Positions 16,447 to 26,443 are shown, counted from the stretch's first letter. The stretch is DNA of 64,000 nt from SHVO01 sp041905795 (GCA_041905795.1 JAYRKL010000001.1:247698-311697), one strand, 5' to 3'. A program made the numbers and translations. Notes: generated from the letters alone by a model not told the origin.

Positions 16447-17928
16447 ATGCAGGCCGACGCCATCGCCCTCATCAACGCCATCGAGAGAACCTGCGACACC
16501 GCGGCGTTGACCTACCGCGGTGTCTGCTATTGGCCGCTGGCGCGGCTGCGGCTGTGGACAACGCTGATCCAGCGCATGGTCACCGGCAAGAAAACCGCCG
16601 ACGCCGAAGCGGTCAGCAACAGCGGCCCGACATTCACCGCCGCCGCGGAACCTCAAGCCGAGCTGGTGGACCCGGCCCTGGGCCTGTTGCGCGCCGCCGG
16701 CAGCGGCGCGGCGCGCCCAGCGCGACCGGAGATCGTGTTCTTCGCGCGGCCCGAGGAACATTCCGACAAAACCCCCACCGGCATGTTCGCCAAGGTGCTG
16801 GACAGCGTCATCGAACGGGCGCCGTCCCATGCCAAGCTGGAGTTGGCCGACCCGAAGACCCTGGGATTCGCCCGCGCGCATCCCAGCCTGTTCATCGACC
16901 TGGGCCGGGCCGGCGCCGGTGTCACCTTCGATCCGCCGGGAGTCCTGGCCGGACTGGCGGACCTGACCGCCGCCGCGCAGAAGGAAGCCGGCGTTGTGCT
17001 CGATCAGGCCCAACTCCTCACCGACATGGGCAAGATCTTCTACTTCGCCCGTATCTTCGAGAAACTGTTGCGGTCCCTCGGCCCCAAGGCGTTCATCCAT
17101 TCGGTTTACTATCATCCTGTCGGCATGGCCTGGATGCTGGCCTGCCGCTGGGCCAGCGTGCGGTCCATCGACCTGCAGCATGGTCGCCTTGGGCCGCATC
17201 ACGGCCTTTACACCGATCTGATCGCCGCACCCGCCGATGGCTACGCCCTAACGCCGGACCGCATCTGGTGCTGGGGAACGCGCACGGTTGACGATATTGC
17301 CCGCGCCATGAACCCCGCCTGCACGCGCCACCGCGGCTTCGCCGGCGGCAACGCCTGGCTCTACAAATGGCGCTATGGCGATACCTCCGCCTTCGCGCCG
17401 CCGGACCTTGACGCCTTCACCCGGCGCCTCGCCGGCAAACGCGTCATCCTGGTCAGCCTGCAGCCCCTGGATACGCCGGTGCCGCCGGCCCTGCTGGATG
17501 CCCTGCGCAAGGCACCGGCAGACTGGTTCTGGCTCCTGCGCCTGCATCCCCTGCGGCGCCACACCGCGCCGGAAATCGCCGCCTTGCTGGCGCGGGCCGG
17601 CGTGACGCAGGTGGAGATGGACGCCGCCACCACCTTTCCGCTGTTCAGCCTGTTGCGCCTCGCCCATCACCATGTGACGGCGTTCTCGTCGGTGGCGGTC
17701 GAGGCGGCGGCCTTCGACCTGCGCACCAGCCTGACGGCGCCCGAGGGCGAAACCATCTTCGCCCCCGAAATCGCGCGCGGCATCTGCCGCTACACCCCCA
17801 CCGGCGATGCATTGCTCGCCCATATCGGCGAGGTATTATCCGGGGAGCGCGCGGCGCTCGGCAGCGACTTCATCGATATGCATGAAGGGATCGTCGACCG
17901 CGCCCTGACGGCGGTTTTGAGCCCGTGA
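16447..17928 (+). CDS. Putative GT-B capsule-type glycosyltransferase
   Basis: A 493-residue protein with no family I can name surely. Features: an N-terminal helical region, a Rossmann-like half (PEIVFFARPEEHSDK), a middle IDLQHGRLGPHHGLYTDL segment, and a C-terminal half with VILVSLQP, FWLLRLHPLRRH and VTAFSSVAVEAAAFDL. QHG, R-x-HP and S-S-V-A-x-E-A motifs are what is seen in capsule/sialic-acid-type GT-B transferases that use CMP-sugars, where the HP motif binds the nucleotide. Placed between two NeuB-family genes, it is a good candidate for the transferase that uses the CMP-nonulosonate made by this operon. No membrane segment. Confidence 0.55.
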   Translation: MQADAIALINAIERTCDTAALTYRGVCYWPLARLRLWTTLIQRMVTGKKTADAEAVSNSGPTFTAAAEPQAELVDPALGLLRAAGSGAARPARPEIVFFARPEEHSDKTPTGMFAKVLDSVIERAPSHAKLELADPKTLGFARAHPSLFIDLGRAGAGVTFDPPGVLAGLADLTAAAQKEAGVVLDQAQLLTDMGKIFYFARIFEKLLRSLGPKAFIHSVYYHPVGMAWMLACRWASVRSIDLQHGRLGPHHGLYTDLIAAPADGYALTPDRIWCWGTRTVDDIARAMNPACTRHRGFAGGNAWLYKWRYGDTSAFAPPDLDAFTRRLAGKRVILVSLQPLDTPVPPALLDALRKAPADWFWLLRLHPLRRHTAPEIAALLARAGVTQVEMDAATTFPLFSLLRLAHHHVTAFSSVAVEAAAFDLRTSLTAPEGETIFAPEIARGICRYTPTGDALLAHIGEVLSGERAALGSDFIDMHEGIVDRALTAVLSP

Positions 17929-17940
17929 TACCTTGAACCC

Positions 17941-18999
17941 ATGACCCAGAACACCATCCAGATCGGCGATCATGTTGTCGGACCGGGAAACCCCGCGTTC
18001 GTCATTGCCGAAGCCGGCGTCAATCACAACGGCTCGGTCGACCTGGCCCTCAAGCTGGTCGACGCCGCCCGCGGCGCCGGCGTCGATTGCATCAAGTTCC
18101 AGACCTACAAAGCCGAACGCGTCGCCACCGCGGATGCGCCAAAGGCGTCCTACCAGCTCGAAGTCACCGATCCGGCAGAATCGCAGATCGCCATGCTCAA
18201 GGCGCTTGAACTGGATCTCGGCGCCTATCCCGGCTTGATGGCGGCCTGCCGCAAGGCGGGCCTGGTGTTCACATCGACACCCTATAACGAAGAAGATATC
18301 GACTTTCTCGTGAATCTCGGCGTCCCGGCCCTGAAGCTCGCGTCGATTCACGCGGCCGAGCCGTCAACCTTGCGCGCCGCGGCGGCGCCGGGCCTGCCGG
18401 TGATCCTGTCCACCGGCATGTGCACCATGGACGAGGTCAAACGCGCGGTGGATGTGTTCCGCGGCGCCGGCAACGACAAGCTCATCCTGCTCCAATGCAC
18501 CACGAACTACCCGTCCGCCACCGCCGACGCCAACCTGCAGGCCATGGCTACGATGGGCGAGCAGCTGGGCGTGATGATGGGTTACTCCGACCACACCCAG
18601 AGCGACACCGCCTGCATCGCCGCCGTTGCCCTGGGCGCGCATGTGATCGAGAAGCATTTCACGCTCGACAAGACCATGCCCGGCCCGGACCAGCCGACCT
18701 CGCTGGAACCCGCCGAGATGGCGCGGCTGATGACCGCCATCCGCGAAACGGAATCGGCGCTGGGCTCCGGCGTCAAGACCCCTCCCCCCAGCGAGGCGCG
18801 CAACATCCCCGGCATGCGCCGCGGCATCGTTGCCCGCCGCGCCATCCGCAAAGGCGCGCGCATCACCGCGCAAGACCTGATCCTCAAGCGCCCGCTGTCG
18901 GAGATCGCGCCGGCGGACTGGGACAAGGTGGTGGGCCGCACCGCCGCCCGCGACATCACCGAAGGCGCCGCCCTGGCGCGCGCGGATATCACGTCATGA
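17941..18999 (+). CDS. neuB: N-acetylneuraminate/legionaminate synthase (NeuB, canonical)
   Basis: A 352-residue NeuB-type synthase with canonical residues: AEAGVNHNGSVDLALKL, IKFQTYKAE, FTSTPYNEEDIDFL, QCTTNYPSATAD, MGYSDHT and VIEKHFTLDK, followed by a SAF domain (from about 290: RRAIRKGARITAQDL). It condenses PEP with a hexosamine (ManNAc, or a 6-deoxy-diamino sugar) to a nine-carbon nonulosonic acid. Whether it belongs to the sialic, legionaminic or pseudaminic branch cannot be told by eye. The stop overlaps the next ATG by four bases, so translation with the TIM-barrel gene is coupled. Confidence 0.88.
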   Translation: MTQNTIQIGDHVVGPGNPAFVIAEAGVNHNGSVDLALKLVDAARGAGVDCIKFQTYKAERVATADAPKASYQLEVTDPAESQIAMLKALELDLGAYPGLMAACRKAGLVFTSTPYNEEDIDFLVNLGVPALKLASIHAAEPSTLRAAAAPGLPVILSTGMCTMDEVKRAVDVFRGAGNDKLILLQCTTNYPSATADANLQAMATMGEQLGVMMGYSDHTQSDTACIAAVALGAHVIEKHFTLDKTMPGPDQPTSLEPAEMARLMTAIRETESALGSGVKTPPPSEARNIPGMRRGIVARRAIRKGARITAQDLILKRPLSEIAPADWDKVVGRTAARDITEGAALARADITS

Positions 19000-19874
19000 C
19001 CCTTTATGTTTCCTCGGGGGCCTTCCAGTCGCGCACCGTCGCCGCCGTGGTGGACGACGCGCTGCGCCTGGGGATCACCCATGTGGAGCTAAGCTCCGGC
19101 CTCGCCCATGCGCCCGCGCTGGAACAGGATATCCGGCGCGGCATGACCCTGGGGCTGAGCTTCCTGGTGCATAATTACTTCCCGGCGCCGGCCGATCCCA
19201 TGGTGCTCAATCTCACCGCCGCCGACCCCGCCGACCTCGCCTGGAGCATCGCCCACTGCAAGCGCGCCATCGACCTGTCCGAGGCGGTCGGCGGCGGCTT
19301 CTACAGCCTGCACAGCGGTTACGTCGCCGCCCTCAAGGCCCATCAACTCGGCAAGCCCGACGAACAGGCCGAGGCCTTCAAGCACGCCGCCATCGACCGG
19401 GACGCCGCCTATGCCCTGATGATCCGCTCGGTGCGCGAGGTGGCCGACTACGCCGCCGCCAAGCGCAAGTCGCTGCTGCTGGAGAATAATGTGATCTCAC
19501 CGGTGTACCTGGCCAAGGCGCCGGCCAATCCGCTGCTCATGACCGACGCCCGGGAGATCGTGCGCTTTATGAAGGAGGTGGACAAGCCCAATGTCGGCTT
19601 CCTGATCGACACCGGCCACACCAAGGTATCCGGCACCGCCCTGGGCTATGACCCGCACGCCTTCATGGACGCGGTCGCGCCTTACGTGCGCGCGCTGCAC
19701 CTGAGCGACAACGACGGGCGCGAGGACCAGAACCTGCCGTTCGACGAAACCGCATGGTTCTATCCGCGCCTGAGAGAGTTCCGTCACGTTCCGTGGGTAC
19801 TGGAAGCCTACCGCCTCGAGGACGGCACGATGAAACAGCAGGTCGCGATGCTCGCCGCCTGCAAAGCCGCGTAA
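18996..19874 (+). CDS. Sugar phosphate isomerase/epimerase-like TIM-barrel protein
   Basis: A 292-residue protein of the xylose-isomerase-like/AP-endonuclease-2 TIM-barrel family. Visible metal-site-type motifs: HSGYV near 103, LLENNV (glutamate) near 165, DTGHTKVSG (Asp and His) near 203, and LHLSDNDGREDQ near 230, then LEAY near the C-terminus. Family members isomerise or epimerise sugars, or cleave inosose-type substrates, using a divalent metal. The location between a NeuB gene and a methyltransferase gene suggests it tailors a nonulosonate precursor. Start overlaps the neuB stop (ATGA). Confidence 0.75.
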   Translation: MTLYVSSGAFQSRTVAAVVDDALRLGITHVELSSGLAHAPALEQDIRRGMTLGLSFLVHNYFPAPADPMVLNLTAADPADLAWSIAHCKRAIDLSEAVGGGFYSLHSGYVAALKAHQLGKPDEQAEAFKHAAIDRDAAYALMIRSVREVADYAAAKRKSLLLENNVISPVYLAKAPANPLLMTDAREIVRFMKEVDKPNVGFLIDTGHTKVSGTALGYDPHAFMDAVAPYVRALHLSDNDGREDQNLPFDETAWFYPRLREFRHVPWVLEAYRLEDGTMKQQVAMLAACKAA

Positions 19875-19885
19875 GGACAAAAGCG

Positions 19886-20830
19886 ATGGGCGACATCTCT
19901 CAACACCCGCCGGTACTGAACTGGCTCGAAGGCCGCCACGACGTTTACACCCGCGCCGGCGCCGCCGACCTGCAGAGCAGCATTCACCGCAACCTGATGG
20001 CCACCTTCAAGGACGAGGCTTCGGCGGCGGCCTACCTCGCCACCGACCGGTCCCATTGGCGCCAGCAGGCCATCATCAAGGCCCAATTCGTCATGGGCCG
20101 CACCTATTCGGGCACGATCCTGGAGATCGGCGCCGGCACCGGCTGGGCGTCGAGCCTGCTGTCGACCTTGACGCAGGTCGACAGGGTTTACTGCTCGGAC
20201 TACGACGCGGTGGCGGTGGAAACGTTGATGCCGCAGGTGCAGAAGTCCTTGAACGCCAACGCCGGCAAGATCCAACGGGTGTTCGGATCGTTCAACAGCA
20301 TCCCCATGGAGAACGAGGTCGACACCGTCGTCTCGATCGGCGCGCTGCATCATTCGGAGAACCTGTTCGTCACCTTGTCGGAGTGCTTCAAGGCCTTGAA
20401 GCCGGGCGGCTGGCTGGTGGCGAGCGAGCCCACCTACCCGGACTCGGAGAGCAACCGCAGGATCGAGGCGCGCTACAAGAAGGAAGACGCCGCGTCGATG
20501 AAGAAATACGGCAAGGTCACAAAGCACGAAGACAACTCCGATCACTATTACCGCCTCAGCGAGTTCATCGCCGCCGCCTATAGCGCGAAGTTCGACGTTC
20601 ATCCGTTCGTGTTCGACCTCGCCGGAAGCCGCCAGGCCGACGACAAGACCCTCCAGGACCGCAAGACCGGAACCGGTTTCTTCCCCAACGTGCTGTATCC
20701 GTACTTCGCCAGGAACCCCGCCAATCCCATGTTCGACGTGCTGCTGCTGGCGCTGCAAAAGCCGATCGACGGCGGCTGCGATTTGAATCATGTACTTTCC
20801 GGCAACGGCCGCACCTGGACAGGCGCATGA
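19886..20830 (+). CDS. SAM-dependent methyltransferase (class I)
   Basis: A 314-residue protein with motif I ILEIGAGTGWASSLLS near 82-96, motif II YCSDYD, a VDTVVSIGALHHSENL motif and LKPGGWLVASEPTYPD, all usual for Methyltransf_11/25-type enzymes. The N-terminal 75 residues and a C-terminal 110-residue part (with HYYRLSEFIAAAY) are probably substrate-binding. A small-molecule, likely sugar-nucleotide or glycan, methyltransferase fits the operon. The ATG at 19886 is 11 bases after the previous stop with AAGGACAAAAG before it. Confidence 0.82.
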   Translation: MGDISQHPPVLNWLEGRHDVYTRAGAADLQSSIHRNLMATFKDEASAAAYLATDRSHWRQQAIIKAQFVMGRTYSGTILEIGAGTGWASSLLSTLTQVDRVYCSDYDAVAVETLMPQVQKSLNANAGKIQRVFGSFNSIPMENEVDTVVSIGALHHSENLFVTLSECFKALKPGGWLVASEPTYPDSESNRRIEARYKKEDAASMKKYGKVTKHEDNSDHYYRLSEFIAAAYSAKFDVHPFVFDLAGSRQADDKTLQDRKTGTGFFPNVLYPYFARNPANPMFDVLLLALQKPIDGGCDLNHVLSGNGRTWTGA

Positions 20831-20840
20831 GGATGGGCGC

Positions 20841-21914
20841 ATGACCGATGTCGACCTCAGCCGCACGATCCCCGGAATCGCCGCGCTGAAGACCGCGGCG
20901 GCCAACAGCCACAGCCGCTTTGCCTTCGCCGCCGATGTACCCGGCAGCGCCGGCTGGCGCATGGCGCAGGCCGCGCCCGTCCCGGTCACATCGACGCCGA
21001 AGTTCCGCCTTTCGGCGGCGGATACCGTCTTCACCATGGGCTCCTGCTTCGCCCGCAACGTCGAGGAAAGCCTGATCAGGCTCGGGATCAAGGTGTCGCT
21101 CGCGGACTTCGATTTCCCGCTGTCCTATTTCCATCCCAATTACGGGCGGCTCAATACCTGGGTGAACACCTCGCTCCACGGGAACATGGTGCGCTCGGTT
21201 CTGAACAAATACACGCCGCTGTCGATGCTCAATGAGTTCGAGCGGCTGCTGCGGCCGGAAGGCTTCACCGACCCCCATGCCGGACTGATCCAGGTGGAAC
21301 CCGACAAGTGGTTCGACCCGCACATAAAGAACACCCGGATGATGAGCCTGGAGGAAGCCCGCGCCGCCCGCGCGCTGGTCGAGGGCGCCACCGCCCGCGT
21401 GCGCGAGGCGACCACCGTGTTCCTGACGTTGGGCTTCACCGAGACCTGGATCGATTCCGCCACCGGCTACGTGCTCAACGTGGCGCCCTCGCCGCTGCTG
21501 ATCCGCAAGTGGCCCAACCGCTTCCGCTTCTACAACGCCACCCATGCCGATGTGCTGGCGTCGCTCGCGCATATTCACGACCTCACCTGCGCGCGCATCC
21601 GCCCCGACATGAAATTCGTGGTCACGGTCTCGCCGGTGCCGCTCGGCACCACCTTCACCGACATGGACGTGATCACCGCCAACGCCTATTCCAAGGCCAC
21701 CTTGCGCGCGGCCGCCGGGGAATTCTGCGCCGGGCGCGCCAATATCGACTACTACCCGAGCTACGAGATGGTCACCTCCACCGACCCCAAGATCGCCTGG
21801 CAGGAAGACCGGATTCACGTGACGGTGCCGGTGGTGGACGCGGTTATCGCACGCTTCGTGGAGACCTATTTCGGCCAAAGCGCTGTTGCCAATCCCGCGC
21901 CTTCCGCGCCATAA
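20841..21914 (+). CDS. GSCFA domain protein (SGNH-like), long form
   Basis: A 357-residue protein named for the motif GSCFARNVEE near residue 67, which carries the serine of an SGNH/GDSL-like fold. Other family landmarks: YFHPNYGRLNTWVNTSLHG, VFLTLGFTETWID (T-L-G-F/L-T-E block), TVSPVPLGTTF and IDYYPSYEMVTS, then a late WQEDRIHV with the catalytic-type histidine. GSCFA proteins are little studied; acyl transfer to or removal from glycans is a plausible role. It has a 60-residue N-terminal extension compared with the two GSCFA proteins at 54-56 kb. Ten bases after the methyltransferase stop. Confidence 0.85.
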   Translation: MTDVDLSRTIPGIAALKTAAANSHSRFAFAADVPGSAGWRMAQAAPVPVTSTPKFRLSAADTVFTMGSCFARNVEESLIRLGIKVSLADFDFPLSYFHPNYGRLNTWVNTSLHGNMVRSVLNKYTPLSMLNEFERLLRPEGFTDPHAGLIQVEPDKWFDPHIKNTRMMSLEEARAARALVEGATARVREATTVFLTLGFTETWIDSATGYVLNVAPSPLLIRKWPNRFRFYNATHADVLASLAHIHDLTCARIRPDMKFVVTVSPVPLGTTFTDMDVITANAYSKATLRAAAGEFCAGRANIDYYPSYEMVTSTDPKIAWQEDRIHVTVPVVDAVIARFVETYFGQSAVANPAPSAP

Positions 21915-21947
21915 CGGCGCCACCTCGACCAGCCCTATAGGCTCTCC

Positions 21948-22997
21948 ATGCGTCTTCTTGTCACCGGCGGCTACGGCTTCATCGGCTCCGCTTATATCCG
22001 CCATGTCGCGAAAACCCCGGGCGCGGCGGTCCTCAACGTCGACAAGATGACCTACGCCGCCAACCCCAAGGCGGTGGAGGCGGCGGCCCACCAGTTTGTG
22101 CAAGCCGACATCGCCGACCGCGCCGCCATGCGCGCGCAGCTCGCGGCCTTCAAGCCGGACGCGGTGGTGAACTTCGCCGCCGAGACCCATGTCGACCGCT
22201 CCATCGACGGGCCGTCCTTGTTCGTGCACACCAATGTCATGGGCACCGCGATCCTGCTGGAAGAAACCACTGCCTACTGGAAGACGCTGGATGACGCCGG
22301 CAAGGCGGGTTTCCGCTTCCACCACATCTCCACCGACGAGGTGTTCGGGACCTTGGGCAGCGATGGTTTGTTCACCGAGACCACGCCCTACCGGCCCAAC
22401 TCGCCCTATTCCGCCAGCAAGGCCGCGGCCGACCACCTGGTGCGCGCCTGGAACCACACCTACGGCCTGCCGGTGCTGGTGACCAACTGCTCCAACAACT
22501 ACGGCCCGTGGCAGTTCCCCGAGAAGCTGATCCCGGTGATGATCATCAAGGCGCTGTTGGGCGAGCCGCTGCCGGTCTACGGCAAGGGCGAGAACGTGCG
22601 CGACTGGCTGCATGTGGACGACCACGCCGAGGCCTTGTGGCTGGTGCTGCGCAGGGGCGTGGTCGGCGACAGCTACAACGTCGGCGGCAACTCCGAGCGC
22701 AAGAACCTCGACGTCGTGCACACCATCTGCGACCTGGTGGACCGGGCCGCTCCCCTGGACAAAATGGGCGCGAAGTCCCGGCGCAGTTTGGTGAGCTATG
22801 TCACCGACCGTCCCGGCCACGACTTCCGCTATGCCATCGACGCCTCGAAGATCGCGCGCGAACTCGGCTGGAAACCCCGGCATACCTTCGAGCAGGGCCT
22901 GGCCGAGACCGTGGCCTGGTACTTGAATAACCGCGACTGGTGGCAGGGCATCCGCGACAAGGCTTACGCCCAGCAGCGGCTCGGACTTAGCACGTAG
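21948..22997 (+). CDS. rfbB: dTDP-glucose 4,6-dehydratase
   Basis: A 349-residue extended SDR enzyme that converts dTDP-glucose to dTDP-4-keto-6-deoxyglucose. The N-terminal GGYGFIGSAYIRHV binds NAD; NFAAETHVDRSID is diagnostic; the catalytic triad lies in HHISTDEVFG and in the YSASKAAADHLV motif; NCSNNYGPWQFPEKLIPVMI and RDWLHVDDHAEAL complete the match. The gene usually travels with rfbA/C/D, which are not seen nearby, so another locus must supply dTDP-glucose or the product feeds a different branch. Its last 11 bases overlap the convergent maf gene. Confidence 0.95.
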   Translation: MRLLVTGGYGFIGSAYIRHVAKTPGAAVLNVDKMTYAANPKAVEAAAHQFVQADIADRAAMRAQLAAFKPDAVVNFAAETHVDRSIDGPSLFVHTNVMGTAILLEETTAYWKTLDDAGKAGFRFHHISTDEVFGTLGSDGLFTETTPYRPNSPYSASKAAADHLVRAWNHTYGLPVLVTNCSNNYGPWQFPEKLIPVMIIKALLGEPLPVYGKGENVRDWLHVDDHAEALWLVLRRGVVGDSYNVGGNSERKNLDVVHTICDLVDRAAPLDKMGAKSRRSLVSYVTDRPGHDFRYAIDASKIARELGWKPRHTFEQGLAETVAWYLNNRDWWQGIRDKAYAQQRLGLST

Positions 22998-23562
22998 CTC
23001 TTGCAGCGCCGATGAGTCCGGCGGCGGTGTAGACGCACAGGCCGACGATATTCGGATACGATCCGTTGATATCGCTGACCAGGGCGGCGGCGCGGCCCTG
23101 GATGCCGTAACCCCCGGCCTTGCCGATGCCTTCGCCCGACTGGATGTAAGCCGCGATCTCGGCATGCGACAGCCGCTTCATGGTCACCGCCGTCATCACC
23201 GTCCGCTCCCACACCTGCCCGTTGGGCGCGCGCACGCAAATCCCGCCGTAGACCCGGTGGCGGCGGCCGGACAGCAATTCCAGGCAGGCGCGCACATCGG
23301 CTTCGCTTTCGGCCTTGGGTAGGATGCGCCGTCCGCAGGCCACGACCGTATCCGCGGCCAGGATGAGCGCCGCGGGATGCCGTCCGGCGACCAGCGCCGC
23401 CTTGGCCGCCGCGAGCCGCCCGGCGTGGGGGCGCGGCAGTTCGTCCTTGAGCGGCGTCTCGTCGAGATCGGCGGGGTCGACCGCGTCCGGCGCAAGGCCG
23501 ATCTGCGTCAGCAGCTGCAGGCGGCGCGGCGAGGCCGAAGCCAGGATGAAGGGCGCGGTCAT
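22987..23562 (-). CDS. maf: Maf-like nucleoside triphosphate pyrophosphatase
   Basis: A 191-residue house-cleaning NTPase. The N-terminal LASASPRRLQLLTQIGL and the DLDET motif are diagnostic of Maf; ADTVVACGRRILPKAES carries the catalytic Asp and Lys, and SGRRHRVYGGI and GKAGGYGIQGRAA complete the family pattern. It hydrolyses dTTP/UTP or modified nucleotides. It is the last gene of the minus-strand cluster with the UPF0262, murA and dcd genes. Confidence 0.95.
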   Translation of the reverse strand: MTAPFILASASPRRLQLLTQIGLAPDAVDPADLDETPLKDELPRPHAGRLAAAKAALVAGRHPAALILAADTVVACGRRILPKAESEADVRACLELLSGRRHRVYGGICVRAPNGQVWERTVMTAVTMKRLSHAEIAAYIQSGEGIGKAGGYGIQGRAAALVSDINGSYPNIVGLCVYTAAGLIGAARATC

Positions 23563-23578
23563 GGCGTGTTGTGCCTCT

Positions 23579-24079
23579 TCAGCCGCGCATGTGCAAGACG
23601 CAGAGCAGGGTGAACAGCCGGCGGGCGGTGTTGTGGTCGAGGTCGGCGTGTTCGGCCAGTCGCTCCGCGAGCATCGCCGCGCCTTCGTTGTGCAGCGCGC
23701 GCCGGCCCATGTCGATGGCCTCGATCTGCGCCGGCGATGACGTTTTGATGGCGTCGTAATAGCTCTCGCACACCATGAAGTAATCCTTCACCAGCATGCG
23801 GAACGGCCGCACCGGCAGGGTAATCTGCTTTTGCGGCGCCGCCTGTCCGTCGGCGACGTCGAACACCAGCCGGTCGTCGGAGAGACCGAGCCGCAGGTGG
23901 TAAGGGCCGGCGGACGCGCCGTCGCCCTTGAGGATGAAGGTGTTCTCTTCCAAGAGATCGAACAGCGCCACTTCGCGCTCATGCTCGACCTCGGGACGGC
24001 GGCGCAGGAAGGAGCGCTCGTCCAGTTCGACCCGCACAATGGAGCGCGGGCGGGCGCGGGGAGGATCGTCCGCGCTCAC
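23579..24079 (-). CDS. UPF0262 family protein
   Basis: A 166-residue protein with the full-length look of UPF0262, a family known mainly from alphaproteobacteria: IVRVELDERSFLRR, EREVALFDLLEENTF, YHLRLGLSDDRLVFDV, PFRMLVKDYFMVCESYYDAI and IDMGRRALHNEGAAML. Function is unknown. The GTG at 24079 is chosen because the frame upstream runs antisense-like over murA with no family similarity; the start is nine bases from the murA stop. The murA-UPF0262-maf order is typical for the class, though hisD, often found between, is absent here. Confidence 0.85.
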   Translation of the reverse strand: MSADDPPRARPRSIVRVELDERSFLRRRPEVEHEREVALFDLLEENTFILKGDGASAGPYHLRLGLSDDRLVFDVADGQAAPQKQITLPVRPFRMLVKDYFMVCESYYDAIKTSSPAQIEAIDMGRRALHNEGAAMLAERLAEHADLDHNTARRLFTLLCVLHMRG

Positions 24080-24087
24080 GTTCGCTC

Positions 24088-25389
<1,302 letters not shown>

Positions 25390-25450
25390 GTTACGCCTGT
25401 TGTGAGGAAGACCGGAGTGTCGGCGGGGTTTGCGCCGGGATAATGGCGCC

Positions 25451-26005
25451 TTAAAGGCGCGGCAAGGTCACGCCCTTCTGCCCCTGGTACTTGCCCTTGC
25501 GGTCGGCATAGGAGGTTTCGCAAGTACTGTCGGCCTTGAGGAAGATGAACTGGGCGGCGCCTTCGTTGGCGTAGATGCGCGCCGGCATCGGCGTGGTGTT
25601 GGAGAATTCCAGGGTCACATGGCCTTCCCACTCGGGCTCCAGCGGCGTGACGTTGACGATGATGCCGCAGCGGGCATAGGTGGACTTGCCGAGGCAGATC
25701 ACCAGGGTGTCGCGCGGAATGCGGAAGTACTCGACCGTGCGCGCCAGCGCGAAACTGTTGGGCGGGATGACGCAGATATCGGTCTTGCGGTCGACAAAAC
25801 CCCGGTCGGAGAAATTCTTGGGGTCCACCACCACGGAATCGAGGTTGGTGAAGATCTTGAACTCGTCCGAGACCCGCGCGTCGTAGCCGTAGGACGACAC
25901 GCCGTAGGAGATGACCCCTTCGCGCGCCAGGCGGTCGGTGAAGGGCGCGATCATGCCCTTGTTCACCGCCATGTCGCGGATCCAGGTGTCGGGCATCACG
26001 GTCAT
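25451..26005 (-). CDS. dcd: dCTP deaminase
   Basis: A 184-residue trimeric enzyme that makes dUTP from dCTP for thymidylate synthesis. Motifs: MIAPFTDRLAREGVISYG at the start, YGYDARVSDEFKIF, ICLGKSTYARCGIIVNVTPLEP and GHVTLEFSNTTPMP with the catalytic glutamate, and the C-terminal YQGQKGVTLPR. Complete. The N-terminus has two close ATG codons (MTVM); the first is taken. First gene of the minus-strand housekeeping cluster, with the small ORF at 26072 upstream. Confidence 0.96.
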   Translation of the reverse strand: MTVMPDTWIRDMAVNKGMIAPFTDRLAREGVISYGVSSYGYDARVSDEFKIFTNLDSVVVDPKNFSDRGFVDRKTDICVIPPNSFALARTVEYFRIPRDTLVICLGKSTYARCGIIVNVTPLEPEWEGHVTLEFSNTTPMPARIYANEGAAQFIFLKADSTCETSYADRKGKYQGQKGVTLPRL

Positions 26006-26071
26006 GGCGGGTCCTTGGCGTACGTAAGTGAACTGTGGATTGTGTAACTTAAGACGTGAGCGGGCCTCAAG

Positions 26072-26287
26072 CTAGCCGGACGCTTCGTCGGGGCTTGGGT
26101 CCTGATGCGGCTCCCGGTGCGGCTCGGGGTGCGGCTCCTGGTGTGACGCGGGCGCCTGGCCGCGGGCCTGGGCTTTGCGGCGCTGGAGATTCTCGCGCAG
26201 TGCCGCCGCCTGGCGCTCCCTGGCCGCGGCCGAAGCCGGCGCCGTCCGCCCCGGCCTGGCCCCAAATGAATCTCGGTTCTTGTCCAC
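26072..26287 (-). CDS. Small basic hypothetical protein, 71 aa
   Basis: A short basic protein: N-terminal DKNRDSFGARPGR, a helix RERQAAALRENLQRRKAQAR that I recognise as a pattern common to small unstudied alphaproteobacterial proteins, and a tail of PHPEP/HREPHQ-type repeats. The GTG at 26287 has GGAGG six bases upstream, so I prefer it to the ATG at 26311. The tail is encoded by about three and a half 12-bp near-repeats (about 26103-26147). Function unknown; other overlapping frames here lack a ribosome site. Confidence 0.5.
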   Translation of the reverse strand: MDKNRDSFGARPGRTAPASAAARERQAAALRENLQRRKAQARGQAPASHQEPHPEPHREPHQDPSPDEASG

Positions 26288-26443
26288 AACCCGCCTCCAT
26301 CGGCCCCGCATTTGTGTAAAAACCCAGTAAATACGGGGGTTTTAGGGGCCGCACCCATCGCTTGCGGCCCTTTGGCTGTTATGGCATGTTCCGCGCCTCT
26401 TTGCAGGCGGGGTTCACGCTTTTCGACCCCCGATGTCCTCTAC

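Noticed and set aside
20565..23165. Long minus-strand ORF (866 codons)
   Set aside because: It runs antisense to the methyltransferase, GSCFA and rfbB genes and shows the Arg/His/Gly-rich bias of a shadow frame in GC-rich DNA.
26067..26354. Alternative 95- and 118-codon frames overlapping the small basic gene
   Set aside because: They lack a ribosome site and depend on Gly/Pro/Ala/Arg runs; the frame with GGAGG before its GTG is better.
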